NCBI RefSeq assembly: GCF_016920785.2 | Contig: NW_024609857.1 | Location: 12,810,716 to 12,874,715 of the forward strand | Source of the DNA: Ixodes scapularis | Lineage: Eukaryota > Arthropoda > Arachnida > Ixodida > Ixodidae | Length of the DNA: 64,000 nucleotides | Direction: 5' to 3' | In this document: piece by piece, positions 13,357-23,680 of the stretch | How the letters are laid out: each line of letters starts with the position of its first letter | Numbering within the stretch: position 1 is the stretch's first letter | The notes under the pieces: generated by a model | What the model saw: only the letters and a program-made list of their open reading frames with translations | What the model was told of the DNA's origin: nothing | The model's database searches: none | Translations under genes and position numbers: made by a program

Positions 13357-13569
13357 GGTTATTTTTATTTTATTTTATTTATTACATACTGCAGGCCTTT
13401 TGATAGGCCCTTGCAGGTGTGGGGTACAAAAGACTTGTAAACCATCATTACACATGGCTTTCATAATGTTTCGCAACTAACACTCTCATAACTAACAATC
13501 AACGGGGAAAAAAAGTTTGTACAACTAATGTTCAAAAAGGTTCACAACACAAGAGCACAATGGTAATAC
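13357..13569 (-). other. LINE 3' UTR and TAAAA-type tail
   Basis: Sequence between the ORF2 stop and a run of ATAAA/TAAAA units (about 13357-13382 read on the minus strand). Non-coding. It marks the 3' junction of the LINE with a GC-rich flank that contains caagatggcgg. Confidence 0.65.
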
Positions 13570-16269
13570 CTAAAAAGGATGATCATCAAGTGCTTTATTA
13601 AAATTAGGGGCTATGAATATATTGTAAGGGAGGGCGTTCCAATCTGATATGGTGCGTGGAAAATATGAAAACTTAAAAATGTTGGTTCGAGCAAATATTG
13701 GTTGAAGAGAAAACTGATGGTGGTTCCTAGTGGCTCTGGAAGATAAGGAGGTTATATATAAACTTGAGTCGACGCACAGCTTGTTGTTATAAAGTAAATA
13801 CAAGAACTTCAGTCTTGCAATTTTCCTACGCTGTTCCAGGGACGTGATATTGTTTGCCGCTATTAAGGAGGATGGGGAGTCAAGTCTCTTGTACATTCCA
13901 TAAATAAAACGAACTGCTCTCCTTTGGACCATCTCAAGTTTTGATGCATCTTTTTTCGTGTTTGGATCCCAGATTATATTAGCATATTCTATTTTTGACC
14001 TTACCAAGGAGTTATAAGCTTGGAGTTTAACGGAGGTTGGAGCATTTTTTAACTTGCGTCGTAGGAAACCTAATTTTCGAAAAGCCGAGGAACTGATGTT
14101 TTGGATATGCTTTGACCATCGTAGATCGCTTGTTAGGGTTACTCCAAGATATTTGTATTCACTTGCTTCGGTTACTGCAACATTATTTACTTGATATGTG
14201 AATTTCAAAGGTTTAATTTTCCTCGTCATGCGTAAGTGAACAGTCTTCGCGGAATTCAGTTGCATTTCCCATTCGTTACACCAATCGCCAACTAGAGAAA
14301 GAGAAGAATTAAGTGTTTTTTGGTCACCAACAGAGGATATGGTTTTAAACAAAACACAATCATCTGCAAATAAGCGGATATTAACGTTAGTACTCACAGT
14401 TGATACAATGTCATTTATATAGACCAGAAATAGCAGGGGACCTATTACACTACCCTGGGGAACACCAGAAGAAACATCGAGGGTACCGGAAAAATGGCCA
14501 CCAACTTCAACAAACTGGCTACGATTGAACAAATAGGATCCTATCCAGTTAACTATCTCTGGTGGTAGCCCAAGACGCTCTAGTTTAAAAATAAGTTTAC
14601 CATGAGGGACCTTATCGAATGCTTTACAAAAATCTAAAAAAATAATATCGACCTGTCCAGACTTGTCTAGGGTAGCAGCAAAGTCATGGACTGTTGTAAC
14701 TAGTTGCGTAATTGTGGAGTACCCCCTCCGGAAACCATGTTGAAAAGAAGTCAGCAAACTCCTCTCTTCCAAGAAATTTCGAATATAACTACTAACCATA
14801 TGTTCCATAAGTTTGCATGAGTTGCTAGTGATAGAAATAGGACGAAAATTGCTTACAACAGAATGATCATCCTTCTTATGAATTGGCACTACACGCGCTG
14901 TTCGCCAGTCATTCGGAAGCACACTTGAACGAAAAGAAGCACGAAAAATGACTGTTAAAAAGCGTGAAATAGATTCGGCATATCTACGGAGGAAAGCGTT
15001 CGGTATCTTATCAGGCCCACTGCTCGATTTTGTATTCAGATTTAATAACATGACAAAGACACCACGAAAGGAGATAAAATCGGCGTTCAGTGTAGCTACA
15101 GCGGTGGCAACTGGAGTGTACATATCTGTACATGAGAACACAGATTGAAAATATAGGTTAAATTCTTCGGCGATTTGTTTTTTGTCACTGATTGTGATAT
15201 TGTTAACTTTTAGCTGGTCGACCGGTTTAGCTTTTTCTGAAAGATAGTTCCAAAACTTAGCAGGATCATGTTTTATGAAGTTTAAAAGGGTGCAAGAAAA
15301 ATATTTATCTCTTGCTTCTTTAACTTGACTAGCCAGTTCAGCTTGTAGGGGATGTACAGCTCCCTTGTTGGAACTGTTCTTTTTATACCTTTTTATTTTG
15401 CGTCTAAGATGAATTATATTTCGGTTAATCCAAGGATTTCTTCGTCCCGTGCATTTACGTCGACTAGGAATAAAGTTCTCCAAGCAATAGTTACATATAG
15501 AAACGAACTTGTCCCATAGCAAAATCACATCATCTTCAACGAAGTCACTGAAACAGTAGTCAAGATAATCCAAAACACTCTCGTCATTAGACTTCGAAAA
15601 ATCCTTTACCATAGTAACTACTTTTTTCTTTGGCGAAGGTCGGTTAAGATAGCAATCAAATAGTACAAGTGTGTGATCAGACTTGCTTTCCTCAAGTCTT
15701 ACGCTATAATCAGCGAATGCACTACTAACAAATATAAGGTCAAGAATTGAGCGGCTCGAGCCCTGCTCACGTGTAAATTCCTTAACAACCTGGGAAACAT
15801 CACATGCGAACATTATGTCAAAAATAATCTCGTCATCACATGGGCTAGATAATCGCAACCAGTCGATATGGGGGAGATTAAAGTCCCCAACCAGAAGAAT
15901 TGATTCACCCTTGTATTTTATTAAACAATCATAAAGTCGATTTAAATAATCTGGACTAGCAGAAGGAGGCCTATACACAGCACAAAGGAGAACTTTTCGA
16001 CCCCAGATATCGAGACGTAAAATTAAACTTTCATGATTACTAATCTGTTCTAATGTTGTTACACAAATGGATGACTTGATTACGACTGCAATTCCGCCAC
16101 CACGAGAGGGGCGGTCCCGACGAAAAACTTGGTGGGATTCAGGAAAAATTTCATTATCTGACATATTTTTATTCAGCCACGTTTCTGTAATGACCGTGAC
16201 ATGGGGGTCATGATTCAAAAGAACTAATTCGAACCAGTCAGTTTTATTGACAATGCTTTGTGCGTTCAT
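13570..16269 (-). CDS. LINE ORF2: AP endonuclease plus reverse transcriptase, 899 aa
   Basis: Copies element RNA into DNA at a nicked target. N-terminal AP-type endonuclease (about residues 1-210): NAQSI and ITETWL (metal-binding Glu), VYRPP, LLVGDFNLPHIDW and SDHTLV. RT (about 430-720): VVPIHKKDD, NFRPIS, QHGFRRGYST, FLDFCKAFDKVPH, SSGVPQGSVIGPLLF and the catalytic RLFADDCVLF. The C-terminal part has EYKYLGV and WDP-type motifs usual in the CR1/Jockey group. The frame is uninterrupted and all core catalytic residues seen are present. The start used is the first ATG after the ORF1 stop; the frame is open 14 codons further upstream. CR1 versus L2 clade is not resolved. Confidence 0.92.
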   Translation of the reverse strand: MNAQSIVNKTDWFELVLLNHDPHVTVITETWLNKNMSDNEIFPESHQVFRRDRPSRGGGIAVVIKSSICVTTLEQISNHESLILRLDIWGRKVLLCAVYRPPSASPDYLNRLYDCLIKYKGESILLVGDFNLPHIDWLRLSSPCDDEIIFDIMFACDVSQVVKEFTREQGSSRSILDLIFVSSAFADYSVRLEESKSDHTLVLFDCYLNRPSPKKKVVTMVKDFSKSNDESVLDYLDYCFSDFVEDDVILLWDKFVSICNYCLENFIPSRRKCTGRRNPWINRNIIHLRRKIKRYKKNSSNKGAVHPLQAELASQVKEARDKYFSCTLLNFIKHDPAKFWNYLSEKAKPVDQLKVNNITISDKKQIAEEFNLYFQSVFSCTDMYTPVATAVATLNADFISFRGVFVMLLNLNTKSSSGPDKIPNAFLRRYAESISRFLTVIFRASFRSSVLPNDWRTARVVPIHKKDDHSVVSNFRPISITSNSCKLMEHMVSSYIRNFLEERSLLTSFQHGFRRGYSTITQLVTTVHDFAATLDKSGQVDIIFLDFCKAFDKVPHGKLIFKLERLGLPPEIVNWIGSYLFNRSQFVEVGGHFSGTLDVSSGVPQGSVIGPLLFLVYINDIVSTVSTNVNIRLFADDCVLFKTISSVGDQKTLNSSLSLVGDWCNEWEMQLNSAKTVHLRMTRKIKPLKFTYQVNNVAVTEASEYKYLGVTLTSDLRWSKHIQNISSSAFRKLGFLRRKLKNAPTSVKLQAYNSLVRSKIEYANIIWDPNTKKDASKLEMVQRRAVRFIYGMYKRLDSPSSLIAANNITSLEQRRKIARLKFLYLLYNNKLCVDSSLYITSLSSRATRNHHQFSLQPIFARTNIFKFSYFPRTISDWNALPYNIFIAPNFNKALDDHPF

Positions 16270-16311
16270 GTTTAGTAGACGAAACTGTTTGTTTACAGGA
16301 GGTAATTCTTG

Positions 16312-17004
16312 TCAAACATTTACAGGCTGTTCATTGGAAGGGGATAACTTGACGCGCTCATTTGTAAATTCATTCCATTCATACAGATCATTGGCAACTC
16401 GAAGTTTGTCATTCACAAGGAAAACCTTTAGTTTGTTCTTTCTATCTTCGCTTGAACTGTTCCATAGTAGCCTCCTTTTGTTAAGGGTTTCTTGGGAATA
16501 ATCGTTTTGAATGTAAATGTTTGTGCCTTTAAGTTTCTTTGTATTTCGCAGGATTTCTAACTTTTCATTGTAGTCCTGAAGATAAAGAATGATCGGCCGC
16601 CTTCCCACGTGTTTACCAAGGCGATGAATCCTCGCTACAGAAGTGCAAGTAACGTCCAGCCGCCTTGAGAAAATATTATCAATTACTTTTCCCCTCAAAT
16701 CTCGCTCGGTCTCCTCTGATTCGTCTGGAATTCCAAAGATTACAAGATTTGAACGTCGACTCCGATCTTCCAAATTGGCCAACCGAGAAGTTTGTTTTGC
16801 TATTGTCAGCTCGAGTGCGCTGACAGTTTGTTTAAGAGCGTCGACCTCAAGGGATTTAGCTCGTAACTCAAGTAATACTTTGTCAACACCTGCGATTTTC
16901 GATAAGACTTCGGCAATCGATTTGTCGGTACCGGATTGTTTTATAACTAAATCGGAAACTTCCTTTTTAATTTCGGCTTGACCCTCCATTATCGAACGAA
17001 ACAT
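16312..17004 (-). CDS. LINE ORF1: coiled-coil RNA-binding protein, about 230 aa
   Basis: Probable nucleic-acid chaperone of the LINE. Residues about 1-85 are a heptad-rich coiled coil (KSIAEVLSKIAGVDKVL, ALKQTVSALELTIAKQ). Then come LEDRSRRSNLVIFGIP and ARIHRLGKHVGRRPIIL, the pattern of L1-type ORF1 proteins (RRM-like plus C-terminal domain). The ATG at 17004 is only the first ATG in the frame; the frame is open upstream through a 2A-like motif. It ends at TGA (16312-16314), in the same frame as ORF2. Confidence 0.8.
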   Translation of the reverse strand: MFRSIMEGQAEIKKEVSDLVIKQSGTDKSIAEVLSKIAGVDKVLLELRAKSLEVDALKQTVSALELTIAKQTSRLANLEDRSRRSNLVIFGIPDESEETERDLRGKVIDNIFSRRLDVTCTSVARIHRLGKHVGRRPIILYLQDYNEKLEILRNTKKLKGTNIYIQNDYSQETLNKRRLLWNSSSEDRKNKLKVFLVNDKLRVANDLYEWNEFTNERVKLSPSNEQPVNV

Positions 17005-17016
17005 CTCTTCAGTTGT

Positions 17017-17043
17017 CGGTCCCGGGTTAGTCTCAACATCACC
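17017..17043 (-). other. 2A-like ribosome-skipping motif (GDVETNPGP) ahead of ORF1
   Basis: Nine codons on the minus strand read GDVETNPGP, the full 2A core (D-V/I-E-x-N-P-G-P), preceded by the hydrophobic VCKLLLC. In 2A peptides translation breaks between the last Gly and Pro and then continues. It lies in frame with ORF1, four codons before its first ATG. 2A sequences are known at the N-terminus of some CR1/L2/Crack-type LINEs. The leader upstream is open for about 24 codons but has no in-frame ATG, so the true start is missing, mutated or non-AUG. Confidence 0.85.
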
Positions 17044-17765
17044 GCATAATAACAGCTTACATACTTCGAAGCAATCAACTGCAATTACCTCGACTGACGC
17101 AGCAAGGGCGACTCGGTACGTTCGTGAAGGTCATTGTTACGTGAAATTACGTGGTGTTCAGCTCGGAAATTTCTTTCCGGGACCAACCGCGGTCGAGTCA
17201 TATCGCCAGGCTGCTGAAGTGCATAGAGAAAATGATCACCGCTCGCAATGTGCGTGAACGCTGCGATCTGCTCAACGCTAAGCCTCTTCGCGCAATTGAT
17301 CACCAACAAACTCTTAAAAAAAACAAAAAAAAAACATAGTTGTTGCTGTGCACTGGACACCAGTAGGTGATAAATTTCTTCTCGCTATAGGATCGATAAA
17401 AGATGCCGTTTTCACAGGACGTCTAACGGAGGCTCCGTAACTGAATTCGCCAAACGGACTCGTGCTCGTGGCCTTCGTACCCGCAGAAAAGCGCGCTTGA
17501 CCAGGTGGCTGCGGCTTGGTTACATTTAAATGTGAAATGATTGTAAACGCTTCCCATTTCATGGTTTCTTTGGAGGAGCATAGTGGCGCTATGGCCATGC
17601 GGCATTCTTCGGCTGGGACGAATTTAACCAAGATCATGCGAGGTGTTCACTCGGAAACGTAATGCACAACTGAAATCGGTCCGAGCAGGTTGTGTTTACC
17701 GTATGTTTTACAATTGCGTATTACGTACGTAAGAGCCAGCAACGGTATACTAAAGGCTTGTTCAC

Positions 17766-18486
17766 AGGATGCATCTTTTCAACGCGCCACGGTTTAGCCA
17801 AACCGAGATTTCGCGAAATCGGCCTATTCACACGTGGAGTTTGACGCGCGAAACCTGTGTGACGTATTGACTTACGAGAATTTGCCAAATATTGTCCTCT
17901 GCACGTGGCACATCAAGCGAATATCAAAGAGACAGTCGACTTTATTAATACCACTCCATAAACTTCATCAGATTCGGCTCACTGGGTTTACCAGGCCTGC
18001 CGAACACAGGAAAGTCCGCGAACAGGCGGATGATCTTGAAGCATTTCGGATATTTTTGCACCGCTAAAAGAAAGTTATCCCCAGTCATCATATCCACATG
18101 CAGTGCTTGCCCTCGACTGTTGAACAATCTGCACCGCGCTACCAACGCACCCACCGCTTCTCCACTTGTCGCTCGTAGTCGCCGGCATGTTTGCTCTTCT
18201 CTCTTCTGCTTTGGCTCGAATACGGAATCGCCCAAAAATCAGACTCTTCCAAGAGTTCACTCCGCCTCAAACGTTTGACGTCATAGTGAAGTCGAGCGGC
18301 TAGTGGCAGCGTCCGCGTTTTTCCTTCAGGTGATGGACAAGTCTCGGTGAGGTTTTAGCGAAAAATTGCTCCAGAAGCGAGGACCACGCGCAACCTTTTT
18401 CTGTCGCGTTCACACGGTTCACCTGTTCTCCGAATCCTAGTTTCGGCTTTCGGGACACAAGATTCCCCAACAAGATGCATCGTGGG
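17766..18486. mobile_element. Possible TIR element (CACAGGATGCATCTT ends)
   Basis: cacaggatgcatctt near 17767 and aagatgcatcgtg near 18471 are inverted with one mismatch. The segment also holds ttcacacgtgg/cgttcacacgg-type words. No ORF recognised. Weak; only the ends support it. Confidence 0.3.
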
Positions 18487-19221
18487 AATGGACCTTAAAC
18501 CTGTCTAGTAAGGAGTTTTCGTGGACCGTTTTCCCAGCTCCGCTACGCTCTTCGGAACAAAGACGCCACACTGCACATGCGTGGCGCTAGCCTTGCATGC
18601 AGAGTCCCGGATCTCGAAGCTGGTTATACGCTAGTTGATAATTTTACTGAAATAAATCATCAGCACAACAGACTGATCCTAGATTACTCATAAATGTTCT
18701 AGGAACGCGAACCCCTTCATAGCGGCAACAGCAAGCGAGCGTTAGTTGTTCGGTACGGCCAGCATGCAGCCCACGGGTACTTCCCAAACATGGAAAATCG
18801 CCGGTTTGTCGTCTGCTATCTGGATCCGGCGCGTTCCCTCTTCTTTTTTTAGCTCGGCAAACTCTTCGCAATGCCCGGATGTAACGAAATGACGCTGCCC
18901 TGAGATCACATGTGTGGACGCGCCCGTGGTAATCGGAAGTAGGTTCCCTCCCCGAAGGGACGCAGGCGTCAAAGTATGAATGGTCCCGAAGGGTGCGTCA
19001 GGGGCAGAACACACAGGAAGGGCGAGGCAGTGCCGTCCACAAGGTAATGCTGCATCGTCTCGCATCCGGGACGCGCACCGACATGGCGAAGCCGAACGGC
19101 CTGCCGGAGCATTGCCTCCTTTATACTGGAATGCCTGGTCAACCACGCAGCACGCCAGCCTTTGGCGACGACAGGGCTAGTTTCAAGACGCGCCGCCATC
19201 AACCCTGGATGGAGCAGAGCA

Positions 19222-19780
19222 CTATATAGAGAGAGTTTGGCGATTCATTGGTGGGTATAAGAGGAAAAGGAGGAGGCGCCATTGGCCGAAAGCGGGCTGG
19301 GCGTGTTTCAAGGCGACTTCATTATTTCGAATGTAGCCAGCCAGAAACCGGAAATAATACCTGGCGATGGTGGCAAGAAACGAAATTAATAAGTGCGTCG
19401 GAGTAACTTTCGGTGACTGAAAATATGATGCACGTAATCTTTGTACCATGGTCATGCAAAATAAAAATCTAGCAGAACAATCGACGCAATTCGTACGCCA
19501 GGCGCCAAGGGCTGGAAATCTGCAGTCCAAGCGGCCAGACTCAATCCGACTAAAACAGAGCTGAGAGGCACGTGCAATTGTTAAAACTTTTTGCTTGATC
19601 ATAATCGAAACATCACGTGCATCATACTTTCAACCATGAAGGGAACTGCTTCTCGCTACCACCGGTAGAGGATTATTTCGGCTTCTTGTTGGCTAAGTTA
19701 GCATGTCGAGCCCTCTTTCTGCGTCTGGTGCACGTCCTGGCCGTTCCTAATTCTACCATTGACCAAACTCTCCCTATATA
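19222..19780. mobile_element. Possible TIR element (TATATAGNGAGAGTTTGG ends)
   Basis: ctatatagagagagtttggc on the left and ccaaactctccctatatacg on the right are inverted, with gattcattggtgg against ctaccattgacc next to them. About 560 bp, no ORF recognised. Confidence 0.4.
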
Positions 19781-22700
19781 CGGCGCTGGATGGAGCGGGC
19801 GACGCCACAGCCATAGCGCGTAGCGCCGCAAGCGGCCAGGTTCGAAAAGTGTGATTCACGATGCATTTAAAATCTGCTATATTAATGCAAACGGGAAATA
19901 ACCGTACTAAATGCTCAGCTAGCTTGGTAATGTGACTTTCCCGGACACGATTTGAAGCGCGCATGTTATCTCGTCTCAGCCCTTCAGTCCTAGAACAGAA
20001 ACATGTCTCGGCAGAAAGATCACTCGCGTGCTCGCTGTATCGACCCGAAAATAAAATACAAAATAAACCATAAAGCAGCAGCTGATCTAAGCCTCTTGGC
20101 GAAATGTCGGCTGCGGGTCTGAGGTTTACAGAAAGCGCCCTTCTCAAAGACTTCCATCAGCCTCGCTGTAGAATAATGAAAAAAAAAAATTTCAGAGGAC
20201 AAGAAGAGGAAAACAAGACAAGTGCTTGCCCTGTGTTCCTCTTGTCCTCGTCTTTCGCAATATATTTCTTTCATAGTGTTCAAGAACCAGCCAATGAGAT
20301 GATTTTAATACCTTTTCATCCATTCTCTGCTACCAAATTACTCAGAACTGTTCCTCCATGCCATAACTTTACTTTTAAAAAAATGCATATGCAGGTTTCC
20401 ACGTCTTGCACCCTTCCTTATTGCGTGTCTAGAGGTGTCGGGTGCGAACAACAGAGTACCGCGACGTCGTGTTTGGCACGCAGACCTTCCCGACGATCGC
20501 TTTCCTCCATGTCTCCTTTAGCCCGTTGTCACCTGCAATCTCGTGAAACAGACGCCTGAACTTTCCGTTTGGCACCGGACTTACATTTCGGCACACAACA
20601 GTATGCCATGGTAGCGTGTCAAACCGCATAAAAAACTGCGATGTTTTATCGAGTAGACAGCATCACGCAGGTCTCGCTACTCCTTGGACCAAGCCGTCAA
20701 GCCACGCCGCCGCCGCGTTTGGCCAGCTGGCGTGGCCCTCGTCGACCGCTTGTCAACTAAGTCACTGACACGCCACGCGAGCGCCATGGCCACGCTCATT
20801 TCGCCATAATACGAGCCCAACCGACGCCGGGGACCTACACCCGTATGCTTGGCTCTCGGTGTCCACCAACGTATGACTGTTTTATTGTTTTTCGTCATCC
20901 GCTAACAGTATTTGGGCTGTGTCGTGTTTGTTCAGGAGCCATATTAAATTAGTTTCCGGTTACCTTGTCTATTCTCGCCCCGTACGCGCCGCGTCACCAG
21001 CCGTACATATGCTTTACGGACGTTTGGTGCGTCGCGCAAATTATACGCTGTCGTACATTCTGCAATTTTCAGTTCTAGCTGACGTCTCGTGGTATTTTAG
21101 GAGTGCGCAACAATAACAAGTTGTAATTTTAGCTAAAATGCTTCCCGCAGAGTGTTCTGATAAGCGAGCGTATACAAGAATGCCATCGTTGCCCGTGTTC
21201 TCGAAGAAAATTATTTTGTCAGTCGCTCGCTCACCATGGCGCAGGGCTCTTCGTTAGTGTGGCTCGTGGGGCCCTCGGAACTTGTCTCGAGGAGGACGGG
21301 GACAGCCGGTCCCTGGTCGGCGAGCTGTCCATGGACGAAGAGCGGGCAGTCCCCTGACCGGATGTCGGTCCCAACGGCGCACGAAGCTGACGAGTCGCTG
21401 GATCGGCCCGAGTCCGGCCGGGTTCGCGGGGCTGCTTGAAAAGTCGCAAGTTGCCGTGGTCCATGAACGCCGCTGAACTGCCGGAGACTAACAATGCTCA
21501 TAACTGCCGAAGTCAGGAAGTAGGAGCTCCCAAACGACGCTGAGCACGTTCCTGGCTGGGAATCCTCTTCGCGGGTGGTACTGCGGGGCCGTACTGCGGT
21601 ACAATGACCGACCACCTGGTCTTGATTTCTGACCGCCTGTGACGACGGCTCTCACCGCGCCCCTATGGTGACGTCTTATGCACGCGAGCCTAGGTGGCAA
21701 TAACTGACCAATGGTCGTTCTGTCTACCCGTTTCCATGGATACCGTGGTTTGGGGATTCCCTTACGAGATGCGATGATCCGGGAGCGAACGTTAGAGAGA
21801 GAGAGAGAAAAGATTTGCAAAAGAGGAAATTCTAACGTGGAGTTACTGCCAGAGGCCGAAGGGTCATCGTCAGTTAGGGGAGGGGGTGAATGATAACGGC
21901 GGATAGAAAAGATATTGTGAAAGGGAGGGGGAGCGAACGTTGAGGTGGCCTTCTATTTAGGTCACCGCTTGCCACTAAACAATAGTGAATGACGCGTTCG
22001 CGAAAATAGCTTGAGATGTCCTGGGTGCATTTTTCTTTGCACCTCCCCCCCTTACTGGGGAGCGGCCCCTGCGAAGACTCAGGATATTATGGCGAATTCC
22101 AAGGGGCGTTTTGGAGCGCGCCGGGATCAGTTGACCAGATCCGGACTGGAGAACACGATCCGAACGGGGTCGCGCCGCCTACGGATCCTCAGTGGAGCAA
22201 TAAAACTTTGGTTGGGGCTAGTTGGTTCATAGCGATTAAAAGGCCACTGCCTTTTAACCTTTTAATCCCGGAGCAGTGTAATATGACCACTGCTCCGGGA
22301 TCGGCGGATCCCTTCCCGTCATTCACCTGCCCGGGAATCCCCTTTCCGCGGCCGCCGCGGTCGTTTGACTCGTTTCGAAGACGTTTTCGCTTCCGTCCGA
22401 GCGCAGCCAAAGCTATGTGTGGTCGAAGTCAATCACCCGCCGGCAATAGGTCACGCGATTTTGCCTGCACTTTTGTATCACTCCGCTGCGCCGCCGGTCG
22501 TCCGCGCCGCCCGCGCTCGCCGAGTATTTCGTCTGCTACGGGTGTATCAACGGTATCGTCTGCTACAGGTCTAAAAAGTGCCCTTTCACGTTCTGAAATT
22601 TGGTCACAGGGGATGTCGGTACGTAGGCTGGCCGCTGGCGTCTGTGTCCGAGCTTTCCACTTGTTCGGCATTTCGGCATAGTTTCGAGATGCAAGTACAC

Positions 22701-23439
22701 ATTGCAAGGTGACCGATGACCCGGCCGTTGATGTTTCCTTTTATTGCCTGGATATACCAGGGCTCGAGGCGCAGTCCTTTTCACCAGCTTCTCGGCGTTC
22801 AATGTGATCGACAGGTAAAGGGGGGGCCCCGATTTCGCCGCGTATCAGTGAATTGTAGTGGCCCGGACGCTTTTCTTGTTTACAACGTATTCGCGGTACG
22901 ACGCGGCCGGAGTTTCCTGCCGAATCCGAAGGTAGACATTCATCACGTCCTTTCGTGCCTGACGCCCAAACGTGCCTTTGCTAGCGGACGTTTTAGAACG
23001 AATCGCTGAGGAAAGCAGCGAAGCACATGATTCGGTCATTACGGGAACGAAATCACACAGAAAAACCGAGCGCAGCAACGGCGTTATCAGCGGATGTACG
23101 TGTTTTCACCAAACCCCAAGCATGTACATGAACCTATTAATAAAAACATAAACTTCAGATATTTAAATCCTTTAGCTGCAAATCATTCTCTGCAGTACAC
23201 ATCTGGAATATTGTGCAATGTTTACGCACACAACAATAAAAAAAAAAAAAATCTTTTGCGGACTACTTTGGTGCGTAGGAATGCTCTTCTCGAAGTTGCG
23301 AACCGTCCCCCAGCCTTTGGCAGCGCTCGGACGGAAGCTGAAACGAAGTTATATAGCACGCAAAAATGTTCCAAAAGCCGGGTGAATTCATGATTGAAAA
23401 GGTTTACTCCGACTTAACATAACAAGTTAATAACAAAAG

Positions 23440-23483
23440 GTACAGACGTTTCGCCACCTATGCAGGTGGCATCTTCAGTATAC
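23440..23483 (-). ncRNA. Hammerhead ribozyme-like motif, minus strand
   Basis: Exact reverse-complement copy of the motif at 23637-23680, carried in the left arm of the inverted repeat. Transcripts of either strand would therefore contain one sense motif and one antisense copy that could fold back on it. Confidence 0.63.
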
Positions 23484-23636
23484 ACTGACACAAGGGTGGG
23501 GGCAAAGAAACTCGTCGAGTCCTGGTTCATTCGCCGTGACTCATCGGTGTGCAACACCAACCGTGGCCCCCTGCCGGACGTTTACGGGGACGTGTGTGAT
23601 AAGTAGACTGGTCGACCTCACCTCATTTGTGTCAGT

Positions 23637-23680
23637 GTATACTGAAGATGCCACCTGCATAGGTGGCGAAACGTCTGTAC
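23637..23680 (+). ncRNA. Hammerhead ribozyme-like motif, plus strand
   Basis: Core CUGAAGA is followed by stem II GCCACC/GGUGGC (six pairs, loop UGCAUA), then GAAAC. ACGU would be a minimal stem III with predicted cleavage after the C of GUC. Stem I pairs GUAUA (before the core) with UGUAC (after the site), five pairs with one G-U. One U between the core and stem II departs from the standard form. Minimal stem III is known in Penelope hammerheads, which may act as dimers. Confidence 0.65.

Larger units (their letters stand above)
13357..17110 (-). mobile_element. CR1/L2-like non-LTR retrotransposon (LINE), nearly complete
   Basis: On the minus strand: a 2A-like motif (17017-17043), ORF1 (16312-17004), ORF2 with endonuclease and reverse transcriptase (13570-16269), a 3' UTR of about 200 bp, and a 3' tail of TAAAA-type repeats near 13357-13382. 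Microsatellite-like 3' tails are usual for CR1-group LINEs. The 5' end is not defined; the leader frame is closed by a stop about 115 bases upstream of ORF1. ORF2 has no nonsense codon or frameshift, so the copy looks young. No target-site duplication was recognised. Confidence 0.88.
17111..22088. other. Non-coding repeat-rich stretch
   Basis: Apart from the two possible TIR elements at 17.8-18.5 and 19.2-19.8 kb, no recognisable gene. 20194-20258 has facing aggacaagaagagg/cctcttgtcctcg words. 21200-21620 is GC-rich with open frames on both strands but no domain. Confidence 0.45.

Noticed and set aside
13164..13403. Plus-strand frame near the LINE 3' end
   Set aside because: Runs into the TAAAA tail and contains no domain.
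22016..22681. Plus-strand open frame of 221 codons
   Set aside because: GC-rich and Ser/Arg/Pro-rich, with no domain. It crosses the dispersed repeat word and a hairpin, so it is a compositional frame, not a gene.
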